A stretch of DNA of 64,000 nt from Eledone cirrhosa (taxonomy: Eukaryota > Mollusca > Cephalopoda > Octopoda > Eledonidae), in assembly GCA_964016885.1 (NCBI GenBank), contig OZ024744.1, forward strand, positions 28,945,108 through 29,009,107. Reading direction: 5' to 3'. Below the pieces are notes generated by a model. It was given only the letters and a program-made list of their open reading frames with translations. It ran no database searches and had not been told where the DNA came from. Position numbers and translations under genes: made by a program. Position 1 is the first letter of the stretch. Every line of letters starts with the position of its first letter. This document shows positions 1-12,660 of this stretch, one piece after another.

Positions 1-339
1 CTGTAAAGTAGTCATGTAGGTGTCACAACAAAAAACACCCAGTCCATACTGTAAAATAGTCATGTAGGTGACACAACAAAAAGCACCCAGTCCACACTAT
101 AAAGTAGTCATGTAGATGTCACAACAAAAAGCACACAGTCCACACTGTAAAGAAGTCATGTAGGCGTCACAACAAAAAGCACCCAGTCCACACTGTAAAG
201 TAGTCATGTAGGTGTCACAACAAAAAGCACCCAGTCCACACTGTAAAGTGGTCATGTAGGTTTCACAACAAAAAGCACCCAGTCCACACGGTATAGTGGT
301 CATGTAGGTGACACAACAAAAAGCACCCAATCCAAACTG
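1..339. repeat. Lead-in satellite monomers
   Basis: Seven monomers at the left edge, starting mid-monomer. The run with CCATACTGTAAAATAG and then CACTATAAAGTAGTC resembles 20,600-20,700, which suggests the window opens inside a cassette that recurs there. Nothing other than satellite is visible. Confidence 0.8.
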
Positions 340-1222
340 TAAAGTGGTCATGTAGATGCCACAACAAAAAGTACCCAGTCCACACTGTAAAGTGGTCATT
401 TAGGTGTCATAACAAAAAGGAACCCATAAAAACTGTAAAGTAGTCATGTAGATGTCACAACAAAAAGTACCCAGTCCACACTGTAAAGTGGTCATGTAGG
501 TGTCACAACAAAAAGCACATGGTCCATACTGTAAAGTGTTCATGTTGGTGTCTCAAAAAAAAGTACCCAGTCCACACTGTAAAGTAGTCATGTAGGTGTC
601 ACAACAAAAAGCAGCCAGTCCACACTGTAAAGTGGTCATGTAGGTGTCACAACAAAAAGCAACCAGTCCAAACTGTAAAGTGGTCATGTAGGTTTCAAAA
701 CAGAAAGTACCCAGTCCACACTGTAAAATAGTCATGTAGGCGTCACAATAAAAGAAACCCAGTCCACACTGTAAAGTGATCATGTAGGTGTCAAAACACG
801 AAAGTAACCAGTGCACACTCTAAAGTAGTCGTGTAGGTATCACAGCAAAAAAACGCACTCTACACTGTAAAGTAGCCATGTAGGTGTCACAACAAAAATC
901 ACCCAGTCCACACTGTAAAGTGGTGATTTAGGTGTCATATCAAAAAGCACCCGGTCCACACTGTAGAGTGGCTATGTAGATGTCACAACAAAAAGCACCC
1001 AGTCCACACTATAAAGTAGTCATGTAGGTGTCACAACTAGAAGCAACCAGTCCACGCTGTAAAGTAGTCATGTAGGTGTCACAACAAAAAGCACCCGGTC
1101 CACACTGTAAAGTGGTCATGTAGATGTGACAACAAAAAGCACCCAGTCCACACTGTAAAGTAGTCATGTAGGCGTCACAACAAAAAGCACCCAGTCCACA
1201 CTGTAAAGTGGTCATGTAGGTG
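340..1222. repeat. 0.88-kb dispersed duplication, copy 1
   Basis: This block matches 2,545-3,428 at an offset of 2,205, later 2,206. Shared rare variants line up: GGAACCCATAAAAACTG (419 and 2,624), ATGGTCCATACTG (519 and 2,724), GAAAGTAACCAGTGC (800 and 3,005) and ACAACTAGAAGC (near 1,033 and 3,239). The copies part at about 1,222 and 3,428, where one reads GTGTCTCAAC and the other GTTTCACAACAG. They differ by scattered single bases and by one base in the 49-bp landmark: here TCATATCAAAAAGCACC, there TCATATCAAAGAGGAACC. Confidence 0.85.
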
Positions 1223-2544
1223 TCTCAACAAAAAGTACACTGTCCACACTGTAAAGTAGCCATGTAGGTGTCACAACAAAAAGCACCCAGTCCACACTGT
1301 AAAGTGGTCATGTAGGTGTCACAACAAAAAGTACCCAGTCCACACTGTAAAGTAGTCTTGTAAGTGTAACAACAAAAAGTACCCAGTCCACACTGTAAAG
1401 TGGTCATGTAGGTGCCAAAACAAGAGAGAGCCCAGTCCACACTGTAAAGTAGTCGTGTAGGTATCACAGCAAAAACAAACCCAGTCCACACTGTAAAGTA
1501 GCCATGTAGGTGTCACAACAAAAATCCCCCAATCCACACTGTAAAGTGGTCATTTAGGTGTCATATCAAAGAGGAACCCAGTCTAAACTGTAAAGTAGTC
1601 ATGTAGAGGTCACAACAAAAAACCCAGTCCACACTATAAAGTAGTCATGAAGATGTCACAACAAAAAGCACCCAGTACACACTGTAAACTAGTCATGTAG
1701 GTGTCACAACAAAAAGCACCCAGTCCACACTGAAAAGTAATCATGTAGGTGTCACAACAAAAAGCACCCAGTCCACACTATAAAGTGGTCATTTAGGTGT
1801 CATAACAAAATGTACACAAACCACACTGTAAGGTGGTCATGTAGGTGTCACAACAAAAAGCACCCAGTCACACTGTAAAGTAGTAATGTAGGTGTCACAA
1901 CTAAAAGCACCCACACCACACTGTAAAATAGTCATGTAGGTGACACAACAAAAAGCACCCACTCCCCACTGTAAAGTATTCATGTAGGTGCCACAACAAA
2001 AGCACCCAGTCCACACTGTAAAGTGGTCATGTAGGTGCCACAACAAAAGCACCCAGTCCACACTGCAAAGTGGTCATGTAGGTGTCACAACAAAAAGTAC
2101 TCAGTCCTCACTGGAAAGTGGTCATGTAGTTGTCACAACAAAAAGCACCCAGTCCACACTGTAAATTAGTCATGTAGGTGTCACAACAAAATACACCCAG
2201 TCCACACTGTAAAGTAGCAATGTAGTGTCACAACAAAATACACCCAGTCCACACTGTAAAGTGGTCATGTAGATGTCACAACAAAAAGTACCTAGTCAAC
2301 ACTGTAAAGTGGTCATGTAGGTGTCACAACAAAAAGCACCCAGCCCACACTGTAAAGTGGTCATGTAGGTGTCACAACAAAAAGTACCCAGTCCACACTG
2401 TAAAGTAGTCATGTAGGCGTCACAACAAAAAGCACCCAGTCCACACTGTAAAGTGGTCATTTAGGTGTCACAACAAAATGTACCCAGTCCACACTGTAAA
2501 GTGGTCATGTAGGTGTCACAACAAAAAGCACCCAGTCCACACGG
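1223..2544. repeat. Satellite block with landmark cassette
   Basis: It begins with GTACACTGTCCACACTG, a rare variant shared with about 11,688, 14,711 and 16,582, and runs through the 49-bp landmark at 1,561. The neighbours after it come in the usual order: GTAGAGGTCAC, CTATAAAGTAGTCATGAAG, GAAAAGTAATCATG, CCAAACCACACTGTAAGG, then CAGTCACACTG (47 bp). A later run with CCACTCCCCACTG and ACTCAGTCCTCACTGG recurs at about 4,740-4,840, 7,040-7,140 and 8,670-8,770. It is therefore one instance of a domain I higher-order segment. Confidence 0.75.
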
Positions 2545-3428
2545 TAAAGTGGTCATGTAGATGCCACAACAAAAAGTACCCAGTCCACACTGTAAAGTGA
2601 TCATTTAGGTGTCATAACAAAAAGGAACCCATAAAAACTGTAAAGTAGTCATGTAGATGTCACAACAAAAAGTACCCACTCCACACTGTAAAGTGGTCAT
2701 GTAGGTGTCACAACAAAAAGAACATGGTCCATACTGTAAAGTGTTCATGTTGGCGTCTCAAAAAAAAGTACCCAATCCACACTGTAAAGTAGTCATGTAG
2801 GTGTCACAAGAAATAGCAGCCAGTCCACACTGTAAAGTGGTCATGTAGGTGTCACAACAAAAAGCACCCAGTCCAAACTGTAAAGTGGTCATGTAGGTTT
2901 CACAACAGAAAGTACCCAGTCAACACTGTAAAATAGTCATGTAGGCGTCACAATAAAAGAAACCCAGTCCACACTGTAAAGTGGTCATGTAGGTGTCAAA
3001 ACACGAAAGTAACCAGTGCACACTCTAAAGTAGTCGTGTAGGTATCACAGCAAAAAAACCCACTCCACACTGTAAAGTAGCCATGTAGGTGTCACAACAA
3101 AAATCCCCCAGTCCACACTGTAAAGTGGTGATTTAGGTGTCATATCAAAGAGGAACCGAGTCCACACTGTAGAGTGGTCATGTAGATGTCACAACAAAAA
3201 GCACCCAGTCCACACTATAAAGTAGTCATGTAGGTGTCACAACTAGAAGCACCCAGTCCACGCTGTAAAGTAGTCATATAGGTGTCACAACAAAAAGCAC
3301 CCAGTCCACACTGTAAAGTGGTCATGTAGATGTGACAACAAAAAGCACCCAGTCCACACTGTAAAGTAGTCATGTAGGCGTCACAACAAAAAGCACCCAG
3401 TCCACACTGTAAAGTGGTCATGTAGGTT
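2545..3428. repeat. 0.88-kb dispersed duplication, copy 2
   Basis: Second copy of 340-1,222 (offset 2,205-2,206); see that entry for the aligned markers. This copy keeps the typical landmark TCATATCAAAGAGGAACC at 3,140. The two copies are separated by about 1.3 kb of other satellite, so they are not directly adjacent. Confidence 0.85.
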
Positions 3429-4205
3429 TCACAACAGAAAGTACCCAGTCCACACTGTAAAGTGTTAATGTAGGTGTCACAACAAAAAGCACCCAGTCCA
3501 CATTGTAAAGTAGTCATGTAGGTGTCACAACAAAATACACCCAGTCCACACTGCAAAGTAGCCATGTATGTGTCACAACAAAAAGTACCTAGTCCACACT
3601 GTAAAGTAGTCATGTGGGTGTCATAACAAAAAGCACCCAGTCCACACTGTAAATGATCATGTAGGAGACACAACAAAAAGTACCCAGTCCACACTGTAAA
3701 GTGGTCATTTAGGTGACATAAAAAAAGTACCCAGTCCACACTGTAAAGTGGTCATGTAGGAGTCAGAACAAAAAGTACCCAGTCCACACTGTAAAGTTTT
3801 CATGTAGGTTTCACAACAAAAAGTACCAAGTTCACACTGTAAAGTGGTCATGTAGGTGTCACAACAAAAAGTACCCAGTCCACACTGTAAAGTAGTCATG
3901 TAGGTGTCACAACAAAAAGTACCCAGTCCACACTGTAAAGTGGTCATGTAGGTGTCACAACAAAAAGTACCCAGGCCACACTGTAAAATAGTCATGTAGG
4001 CGTCACAATAAAAGAAACCCAGTCCACACTGTAAAGTGGTCATGTAGGTGTCACAACAAAATGTACCCAGTCCACACTGTAAAGTAGTCATGTAGGTGTC
4101 ACAACAAAAATACCCACTCCACACTGTAAAGTAGTCATGTAGGTGTCACAACAAAAAGTTCCCAGTTCACACTGTAAAGTGGTCATGTAGGTGCCAAAAC
4201 ACGAA
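3429..4205. repeat. Satellite cassette with TTAATGTAGG, GGAGACAC and CAATAAAAG variants
   Basis: Ordered rare variants: GTTTCACAACAGAAAG, AGTGTTAATGTAGG, AATGATCATGTAGGAGACAC (a 47-bp monomer), ACATAAAAAAAGTACCC, GTAGGAGTCAG, CCAGGCCACACTGTAAAATAG and CAATAAAAGAAACCC. The same order recurs at about 9,310-10,090, 18,040-18,780 and 22,400-23,150, with a shortened version at 5,330-5,770. It is the second main domain I cassette, alternating with the landmark cassette. The minus-strand run of 174 codons at 3,215-3,739 falls here and is repeat-encoded. Confidence 0.78.
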
Positions 4206-6061
4206 AGTACCCAGTCCACACTCTAAAGTAGTCGTGTATGTATCACAGCAAAAAAACCCAGTCCACACTGTAAAGTAACCATGTAGGTGTCACAACAAAA
4301 ATCCCCCAGTCCACACTGTAAAGTGGTCATTTAGGTGTCATATCAAAGAGGAACCCAGTCTAAACTGTAAAGTAGTCATGTAGAGGTCACAACAAAAACG
4401 CCCAGTCCACACTATAAAGTAGTCATGAAGATGTCACAACAAAAAGCACCCAGTACACACTGTAAAGTAGTCATGTAGGTGTCACAACAAAAAGCACCCA
4501 GTCCACACTGAAAAGTAATCATGTAGGTGTCACAACAAAAAGCACCCAGTCCACACTATAAAGTGGTCATTTAGGTTTCATAACAAAATGTACCCAAACC
4601 ACACTGTAAGGTGGTCATGTAGGTGTCACAACAAAAAGCACCCAGTCACACTGTAAAGTAGTCATGTAGGTGTCACAACTAAAAGCACCCACTCCACACT
4701 GTAAAATAGTCATGTAGGTGACACAACAAAAAGCACCCACTCCCCACTGTAAAGTATTCATGTAGGTGCCACAACAAAAACACCCAGTCCACACTGCAAA
4801 GTGGTCATGTAGGTGTCACAACAAAAAGTACTCAGTCCTCACTGGAAAGTGGTCATGTAGGTGTTACAACAAAAAGCACCCAGTCCACACTGTAAAGTAG
4901 TCATGTAGGTGTCACAACAAAATACACCCAGTCCACACTGTAAAGTAGCAATGTATTGTCACACCAAAAAACACCCAGTCCACACTGTAAAGTCGTCATG
5001 TAGGTGTCACGACAAAAAGTACCCAGTCCACACTGTAACGTGGTCATGTAGGTGTCACAACAAAAAGTACCCAGTCCACACTGTAAAGTAGTCATGTAGG
5101 CGTCACAACAAAAAGCACCCAGTCCACACTGTAAAGTGGTCATTTAGGTGTCACAACAAAATGTACCCAGTCCACACTGTAAAGTGGTCATGTATGTGTC
5201 ACAACAAAAAGCACCCAGTCCACATTGTAAAGTAGTCATGTAGGTGTCACAACAAAATACACCCAGTCCACACTGCAAAGTAGCCATGTATGGGTCACAA
5301 CAAAAAGTATCTAGTCCACGCTGTAAAGTAGTCCTGTGGGTGTCATAACAAAAAGTACCCAGTCCACACTGTAAATGATCATGTAGGAGTCAGAACAAAA
5401 AGTACCCAGTCCACACTGTAAAGTGGTCATGTAGGTGTCACAACAAAAAGTACCAAGTTCACACTGTAAAGTGGTCATGTAGGTGTCACAACAAAAAGTA
5501 CCCAGTCCACACTGTAAAGTGGTCATGTAGGTGTCACAACAAAAAGTACCCAGGCCACACTGTAAAATAGTCATGTAGGCGTCACAATAAAAGAAACCCA
5601 GTCCACACTGTAAAGTGGTCATGTAGGTGTCACAACAAAATGTACCCAGTCCACACTGTAAAGTAGTCATGTAGGTGTCACAACAAAAAGTACCCACTCC
5701 ACACTGTAAAGTAGTCATGTAGGTGTCACAACAAAAAGTACCCAGTTAACACTGTAAAGTGGTCATGTAGGTGCCCAAACACGAAGGTACCCAGTCCACA
5801 CTCTAAAGTAGTCGTGTAGGTATCACAGCAAAAAAACCCAGTCCACACTGTAAAGTAACCATGTAGGTGTCACAACAAAAATCACCCACTCCACACTGTA
5901 AAGTAGTCATGTAGGTGTCACAATAAAAAGTACCCAGTCCACACTGTAAAGTTGTCATGTAGGTGCCAAAACGAGAAAGTACCCAGTCCACACTGTAAAG
6001 TAGTCGTGTAGGTGTCACAACAAAAAGCACCCATTCCACACTGTAAAGTGGTCATGTAGGT
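4206..6061. repeat. Satellite block, landmark cassette then shortened second cassette
   Basis: The landmark is at 4,338 and the following variants parallel 1,561-2,300. From about 5,330 the second cassette appears in a shorter form: TAAATGATCATGTAGGAGTCAG joins two variants that are separate elsewhere, so the GGAGACAC and ACATAAAAAAAG monomers have been lost. At about 4,950 a monomer reads GTATTGTCACACC. The plus strand at 4,909-5,091 is open for 60 codons because several monomers here carry GTCGTC or GTGGTC instead of the stop-forming GTAGTC. Confidence 0.72.
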
Positions 6062-7740
6062 GTCTCAACAAAAAGTACACAGTTCACACTGTAAAGTAGT
6101 CATGTAGAGGTCACAACAAAAAGCACCCAGTCCACACTGTAAAGTGATCATGTAGGTGTCACAATAAAAAGTACCCAGTCCACACTGTAAAGTGGTCATG
6201 TAGGTGTCACAACAAAAAACACCCATTCCACACTGTAAAGTGGTCATGTAGGTGTCTCAACAAAAAGTACACAGTCCACACTGTAAAGTAGTCATGTAGG
6301 TGTCACAACAAAAAGCACCCAGTCCACACTGTAAAGTAGTCATGTAGGTGTCACAACAAAAAGTACCCACTCCACACTGTAAAGTAGTCTTGTAGGTGTC
6401 ACAACAAAAAGTACCCAGTCCACACTGTAGAGTGGTCATGTAGGTGCCACAACAAGAAAGTACCCAGTCCACACTGTAAAGTAGTCGTGTAGGTATCACA
6501 GCAAAAAAAAACCCAATCCACACTGTAAAGTATCCATGTAGGTGTCACAACAAAAAAAAACCCAGTCCACACTGTAAAGTAGCCATGTAGGTGTCACAAC
6601 AAAAATCCCCCAGTCCACACGGTAAAGTGGTCATTTAGGTGTCATATCAAAGAGGAACCCAGTCTAAACTGTAAAGTAGTCATGTAGAGGTCACAACAAA
6701 AACACCCAGTCCACACTATAAAGTAGTCATGAAGATGTCACAACAAAAAGCCCCCAGTACACATTGTAAAGTAGTCATGTAGGTGTCACAACAAAAAGCA
6801 CCCAGTCCACACTGAAAAGTAATCATGTAGGTGTCACAACAAAAAGCACCCAGTCCACACTATAAAGTGGTCATTTAGGTGTCATAACAAAATGTACCCA
6901 AACCACACTGTAAGGTGGTCATGTAGGTGTCACAACAAAAAGCACCCAGTCACACTGTAAAGTAGTCATGTAGGTGTCACAACTAAAAGCACCCACTCCA
7001 CACTGTAAAATAGTCATGTAGTTGACACAACAAAAAGCACCCACTCCCCACTGTAAAGTATTCATGTAGGTGCCACAACAAAAGCACCCAGTCCACACTG
7101 CAAAGTTGTCATGTAGGTGTCACAACAAAAAGTACTCAGTCCTCACTGGAAAGTGGTCATGTAGGTGTCACAACAAAAAGCACCCAGTCCACACTGTAAA
7201 GTAGTCATGTAGGTGTCACAACAAAATACACCCAGTCCACACTGTAAAGTAGCAATGTAGTGTCACAACAAAATACACCCAGTCCACACTGTAAAGTGAT
7301 CATGTAGATGTCACAACAAAAAGTATCTAGTCAACACTGTAAAGTGGTCATGTAGGTGTCACAACAAAAAGCACCCAGTCCACACTGTAACGTGGTCATG
7401 TTGGTGTCACAACAAAAGCACCCAGCCCACACTGTAAAGTGGTCATGTAGGTGTCACAACAAAAAGTACCTAGTCCACACTGTAAAGTAGTCATGTAGGC
7501 GTCACAACAAAAAGCACCCAGTCCACACTGTAAAGTGGTCATTTAGGTGTCACAACAAAATGTACCCAGTCCACACTGTAAAGTGGTCATGTATGTGTCA
7601 CAACAAAAAGTACCCAGTCCACACTGTAAAGTAGTCATGTAGGTGTCACAACAAAAAGCACCCAGTCCACACTGTAAAGTGGTCATGTAGGTTTTACAAC
7701 AGAAAGTACCCAGTCCACACTGTAAAGTGTTAATGTAGGT
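6062..7740. repeat. 1,679-bp tandem higher-order unit, copy 1
   Basis: It starts at GTCTCAACAAAAAGTACACAG after CATGTAGGT and ends with AGTGTTAATGTAGGT. The next base begins the same sequence again. The landmark is at 6,642. Compared with copy 2 it has one more 49-bp monomer, between CAGCAAAAAAAAACCC and ATCCATGTAGG (about 6,507-6,560). Otherwise only occasional single-base differences are visible, for example CAGTCC versus CAGTGC at 7,099 and 8,729. That indicates a recent tandem duplication. Confidence 0.92.
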
Positions 7741-9370
7741 GTCTCAACAAAAAGTACACAGTTCACACTGTAAAGTAGTCATGTAGAGGTCACAACAAAA
7801 AGCACCCAGTCCACACTGTAAAGTGATCATGTAGGTGTCACAATAAAAAGTACCCAGTCCACACTGTAAAGTGGTCATGTAGGTGTCACAACAAAAAACA
7901 CCCATTCCACACTGTAAAGTGGTCATGTAGGTGTCTCAACAAAAAGTACACAGTCCACACTGTAAAGTAGTCATGTAGGTGTCACAACAAAAAGCACCCA
8001 GTCCACACTGTAAAGTAGTCATGTAGGTGTCACAACAAAAAGTACCCACTCCACACTGTAAAGTAGTCTTGTAGGTGTCACAACAAAAAGTACCCAGTCC
8101 ACACTGTAGAGTGGTCATGTAGGTGCCACAACAAGAAAGTACCCAGTCCACACGGTAAAGTAGTCGTGTAGGTGTCACAACAAAAAAAAACCCAGTCCAC
8201 ACTGTAAAGTAGCCATGTAGGTGTCACAACAAAAATCCCCCAGTCCACACGGTAAAGTGGTCATTTAGGTGTCATATCAAAGAGGAACCCAGTCTAAACT
8301 GTAAAGTAGTCATGTAGAGGTCACAACAAAAACACCCAGTCCACACTATAAAGTAGTCATGAAGATGTCACAACAAAAAGCCCCCAGTACACATTGTAAA
8401 GTAGTCATGTAGGTGTCACAACAAAAAGCACCCAGTCCACACTGAAAAGTAATCATGTAGGTGTCACAACAAAAAGCACCCAGTCCACACTATAAAGTGG
8501 TCATTTAGGTGTCATAACAAAATGTACCCAAACCACACTGTAAGGTGGTCATGTAGGTGTCACAACAAAAAGCACCCAGTCACACTGTAAAGTAGTCATG
8601 TAGGTGTCACAACTAAAAGCACCCACTCCACACTGTAAAATAGTCATGTAGTTGACACAACAAAAAGCACCCACTCCCCACTGTAAAGTATTCATGTAGG
8701 TGCCACAACAAAAGCACCCAGTGCACACTGCAAAGTTGTCATGTAGGTGTCACAACAAAAAGTACTCAGTCCTCACTGGAAAGTGGTCATGTAGGTGTCA
8801 CAACAAAAAGCAGCCAGTCCACACTGTAAAGTAGTCATGTAGGTGTCACAACAAAATACACCCAGTCCACACTGTAAAGTAGCAATGTAGTGTCACAACA
8901 AAATACACCCAGTCCTCACTGTAAAGTGGTCATGTAGATGTCACAACAAAAAGTATCTAGTCAACACTGTAAAGTGGTCATGTAGGTGTCACAACAAAAA
9001 GCACCCAGTCCACACTGTAACGTGGTCATGTTGGTGTCACAACAAAAGCACCCAGCCCACACTGTAAAGTGGTCATGTAGGTGTCACAACAAAAAGTACC
9101 TAGTCCACACTGTAAAGTAGTCATGTAGGCGTCACAACAAAAAGCACCCAGTCCACACTGTAAAGTGGTCATTTAGGTGTCACAACAAAATGTACCCAGT
9201 CCACACTGTAAAGTGGTCATGTATGTGTCACAACAAAAAGTACCCAGTCCACACTGTAAAGTAGTCATGTAGGTGTCACAACAAAAAGCACCCAGTCCAC
9301 ACTGTAAAGTGGTCATGTAGGTTTTACAACAGAAAGTACCCAGTCCACACTGTAAAGTGTTAATGTAGGT
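7741..9370. repeat. 1,630-bp tandem higher-order unit, copy 2
   Basis: Direct copy of 6,062-7,740 at an offset of 1,679, which drops to 1,630 after about 8,180 because one 49-bp monomer is missing. The landmark is at 8,272. The copy ends at 9,370, where copy 1 jumps back to GTCTCAAC and copy 2 goes on with GTCACAACAAAAAGCACCC. Losing one monomer between near-identical neighbours fits unequal exchange or replication slippage. Confidence 0.92.
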
Positions 9371-9638
9371 GTCACAACAAAAAGCACCCAGTCCACATTG
9401 TAAAGTAGTCATGTAGGTGTCACAACAAAATACACCCAGTCCACACTGCAAAGTAGCCATGTATGTGTCACAACAAAAAGTACCTAGTCCACACTGTAAA
9501 GTAGTCATGTGGGTGTCATAACAAAAAGCACCCAGTCCACACTGTAAATGATCATGTAGGAGACACAACAAAAAGTACCCAGTCCACACTGTAAAGTGGT
9601 CATTTAGGTGACATAAAAAAAGTACCCAGTCCACACTG
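9371..9638. repeat. Satellite linker between duplicated blocks
   Basis: This continues the second domain I cassette begun in the preceding unit: AATGATCATGTAGGAGACAC at about 9,548 and ACATAAAAAAAG at about 9,610. It parallels 3,476-3,743 at an offset of 5,895. Confidence 0.8.
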
Positions 9639-12600
9639 TAAAGTGGTCATGTAGGAGTCAGAACAAAAAGTACCCAGTCCACACTGTAAAGTTGTCATGT
9701 AGGTGTCACAACAAAAAGTACCAAGTTCACACTGTAAAGTGGTCATGTAGGTGTCACAACAAAAAGTACCCAGTCCACACTGTAAAGTGGTCATGTAGGT
9801 GTCACAACAAAAAGTACCCAGGCCACACTGTAAAATAGTCATGTAGGCGTCACAATAAAAGAAACCCACTCCACACTGTAAAGTGGTCATGTAGGTGTCA
9901 CAACAAAATGCACCCAGTCCACACTGTAAAGTAGTCATGTAGGTGTCACAACAAAAAGTACCCAGTCCACACTGTAGAGTGGTCATGTAGGTGCCAAAAC
10001 AAGAAAGTACCCAGTCCACACTGTAAAGTAGTCGTGTAGGTGTCAAAACAAAAAGCACCCATTCCACACTGTAAAGTGGTCATGTAGGTGTCTCAACAAA
10101 AAGTACCCAGTTCACACTGTAAAGTGGTTATGTAGGTGCCAAAACACGAAAGTACCCAGTCCACACTCTAAAGTAGTCGTGTAGGTATCACAGCAAAAAA
10201 ACCCAGTCCACACTGTAAAGTAACCATGTAGGTGTCACAACAAAAATCACCCACTCCACACTGTAAAGTAGTCATGTAGGTGTCACAATAAAAAGTACCC
10301 AGTCCACACTGTAAAGTGGTCATGTAGGTGCCAAAACAAGAAAGTACCCAGTCCACACTGTAAAGTAGTCGTGTAGGTGTCACAACAAAAAGCACCCATT
10401 CCACACTGTAAAGTGGTCATGTAGGTGTCTCAACAAAAAGTACACAGTCCACACTGTAAAGTAGTCATGTAGAGGTCACAACAAAAAGCACCCAATCCAC
10501 ACTGTAATGTGGTCATGTAGGTGTCACAATAAAAAGTACCCAGTCCACACTGTAAAGTGGTCATGTAGGTGTCAACAAAAAACACCCATTCCACACTGTA
10601 AGGTGGTCATGTAGGTGTCTCAACAAAAAGTACACAGTCCACACTGTAAAGTAGTCATGTAGGTGTCACAACAAAAAGCACCCAGTCCACACTGTAAAGT
10701 AGTCATGTAGGTGTCACAACAAAAAGTACCCACTCCACACTGTAAAGTAGTCTTGTAGGTGTCACAACAAAAAGTACCCAGTCCACACTGTAGAGTGGTC
10801 ATGTAGGTTCCAAAACAAGAAAGTACCCAGTCCACACTGTAAAGTAGTCGTGTAGGTATCACAGCAAAAAAAACCCAATCCACACTATAAAGTATCCATG
10901 TAGGTGTCACAACAAAAATCCCCCAGTCCACACTGTAAAGTGGTCATTTAGGTGTCATATCAAAGAGGAACCCAGTCTAAACTGTAAAGTAGTCATGTAG
11001 AGGTCACAACAAAAAGCACCCAGTCCACACTATAAAGTAGTCATGAAGATGTCACAACAAAAAGCACCCAGTCCACACTGTAAAGTAGTCACGTAGGTGT
11101 CACAACAAAAAGCACCCAGTCCACACTGAAAAGTAATCATGTAGGTGTCACAACAAAAATCACCCAGTCCACACTGTAAAGTAGTCATGTTGGTGTCACA
11201 ACAAAAAGCAGCCAGTCCACACTGTAAAGTGGTCATTTCGGTGTCATAACAAAAAGTACCCAAACCACACTGTAAGGTGGTCATTTAGGTGCCACAACAA
11301 AAAGCACCCAGTCACACTCTAAAGTAGTCATGTAGGTGTCACAACTAAAAGCACCCAGTCCACACTGTAAAATAGTCATGTAGGTGACACAACAAAAAGC
11401 ACCCAGTCCACACTGTAAAGTAGTCATGTAGGTGTCACAACAAAAGCACCCATCCACACTGCAAGGTGATCATGTAGGTGTCACAACAAAAAGTACTCAG
11501 TCCACACTGGAAAGTGGTCATGTAGGTGTCACAACGAAAAGCACCCAGTCCAAACTGTAAAGTAGTCATGTAGGTGTCACAACAAAATACACCCAGTCCA
11601 CACTGTAAAGTAGCCATGTAGTGTCACAACAAAATACACCCATTCCACACTGTAAAGTGGTCATGTAGGTGTCACAACAAAAAGTACACTGTCCACACTG
11701 TAAAGTAGCCATGTAGGTGTCACAACAAAAAGCACCCAGTCCACACTGTAAAGTGGTCAGATAGGTGTCACAACAAAAAGTACCCAGTCCACGCTGTAAA
11801 GTAGTCTTGTAAGTGTAACAACAAAAAGTACCCAGTCCACACTGTAAAGTGGTCATGTAGGTGCCAAAATAAGAAAGTGCCCAGTCCACACTGTAAAGTA
11901 GTCGTGTTGGTATCACAGCAAAAAAAAGCCCAGTACACACTGTAAAGTAGCCATGTAGGTGTCACAACAAAAATCCCGCAGTCCACACTGTAAAGTGGTC
12001 ATTTAGGTGTCATATCAAAGAGGAACCCAGTCTAAACTGTAAAGTAGTCATGTAGAGGTCACAACAAAACCATCCAGTCCACACTATAAAGTAGTCATGA
12101 AGATGTCACAACAAAAAGCACCCAGTACACACTGTAAAGTAGTCATGTAGGTGTCACAACAAAAAGCACCCAGTCCACACTGAAAAGTAATCATGTAGGT
12201 GTCACAACAAAAAGCACCCAGTCCACACTATAAAGTGGTCATTTAGGTGTCATAACAAAATGTACCCAAACCACACTGTAAGGTGGTCATGTAGATGTCA
12301 CAACAAAAAGCACCCAGTCAGACTGTAAAGTAGTCATGTAGGTGTCACAACTAAAAGCAGCCAGTCCACACTGTAAAATAGTCATGTAGGTGACACAACA
12401 AAAAGCACCCACTCCACACTGTAAAGTATTCATGTAGGTGCCACAACAAAAGCACCCAGTCCACACTGCAAAGTGGTCATTTAGGTGTCATAACAAAATG
12501 TACCCAAACCACACTGTAAAGTAGTCATGTAGGTGTCACAACAAAAAGCACCCAGTCCACACTGTAAAGTAGTCATGTAGGTGTCACAACAAAAAGTACC

Positions 12601-12660
12601 CACTCCACACTGTAAAGTAGTCTTGTAGGTGTCACAACAAAAAGTACCCAGTCCACACTG
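9639..12660. repeat. 3.02-kb tandem higher-order unit, copy 1
   Basis: It begins near GTGGTCATGTAGGAGTCAG and repeats from 12,661 at an offset of 3,022, rising to 3,023 after an extra C in copy 2 near 13,893. It holds two landmark monomers (10,955 and 12,010), the CAATAAAAGAAACCC variant, GTAGGTTCCAAAACAAG, ACACTGCAAGGTGATC and the 45-bp-like GTAGTGTCACAAC monomer. Only a few single-base differences from copy 2 are evident, such as GGTTATG at 10,127 against GGTCATG. The last 150 bases resemble 10,648-10,790 inside the same unit, so the crossover may lie slightly to the left of the quoted edge. Confidence 0.9.

Noticed and set aside
4909..5091. Plus-strand open frames (also 33,727, 41,937, 42,876 and 44,145) encoding CHNKKHPVHTVK repeats
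   Set aside because: These are local runs of monomers that happen to lack the TAG of GTAGTC. They overlap the minus-strand repeat frames and carry no independent signal.
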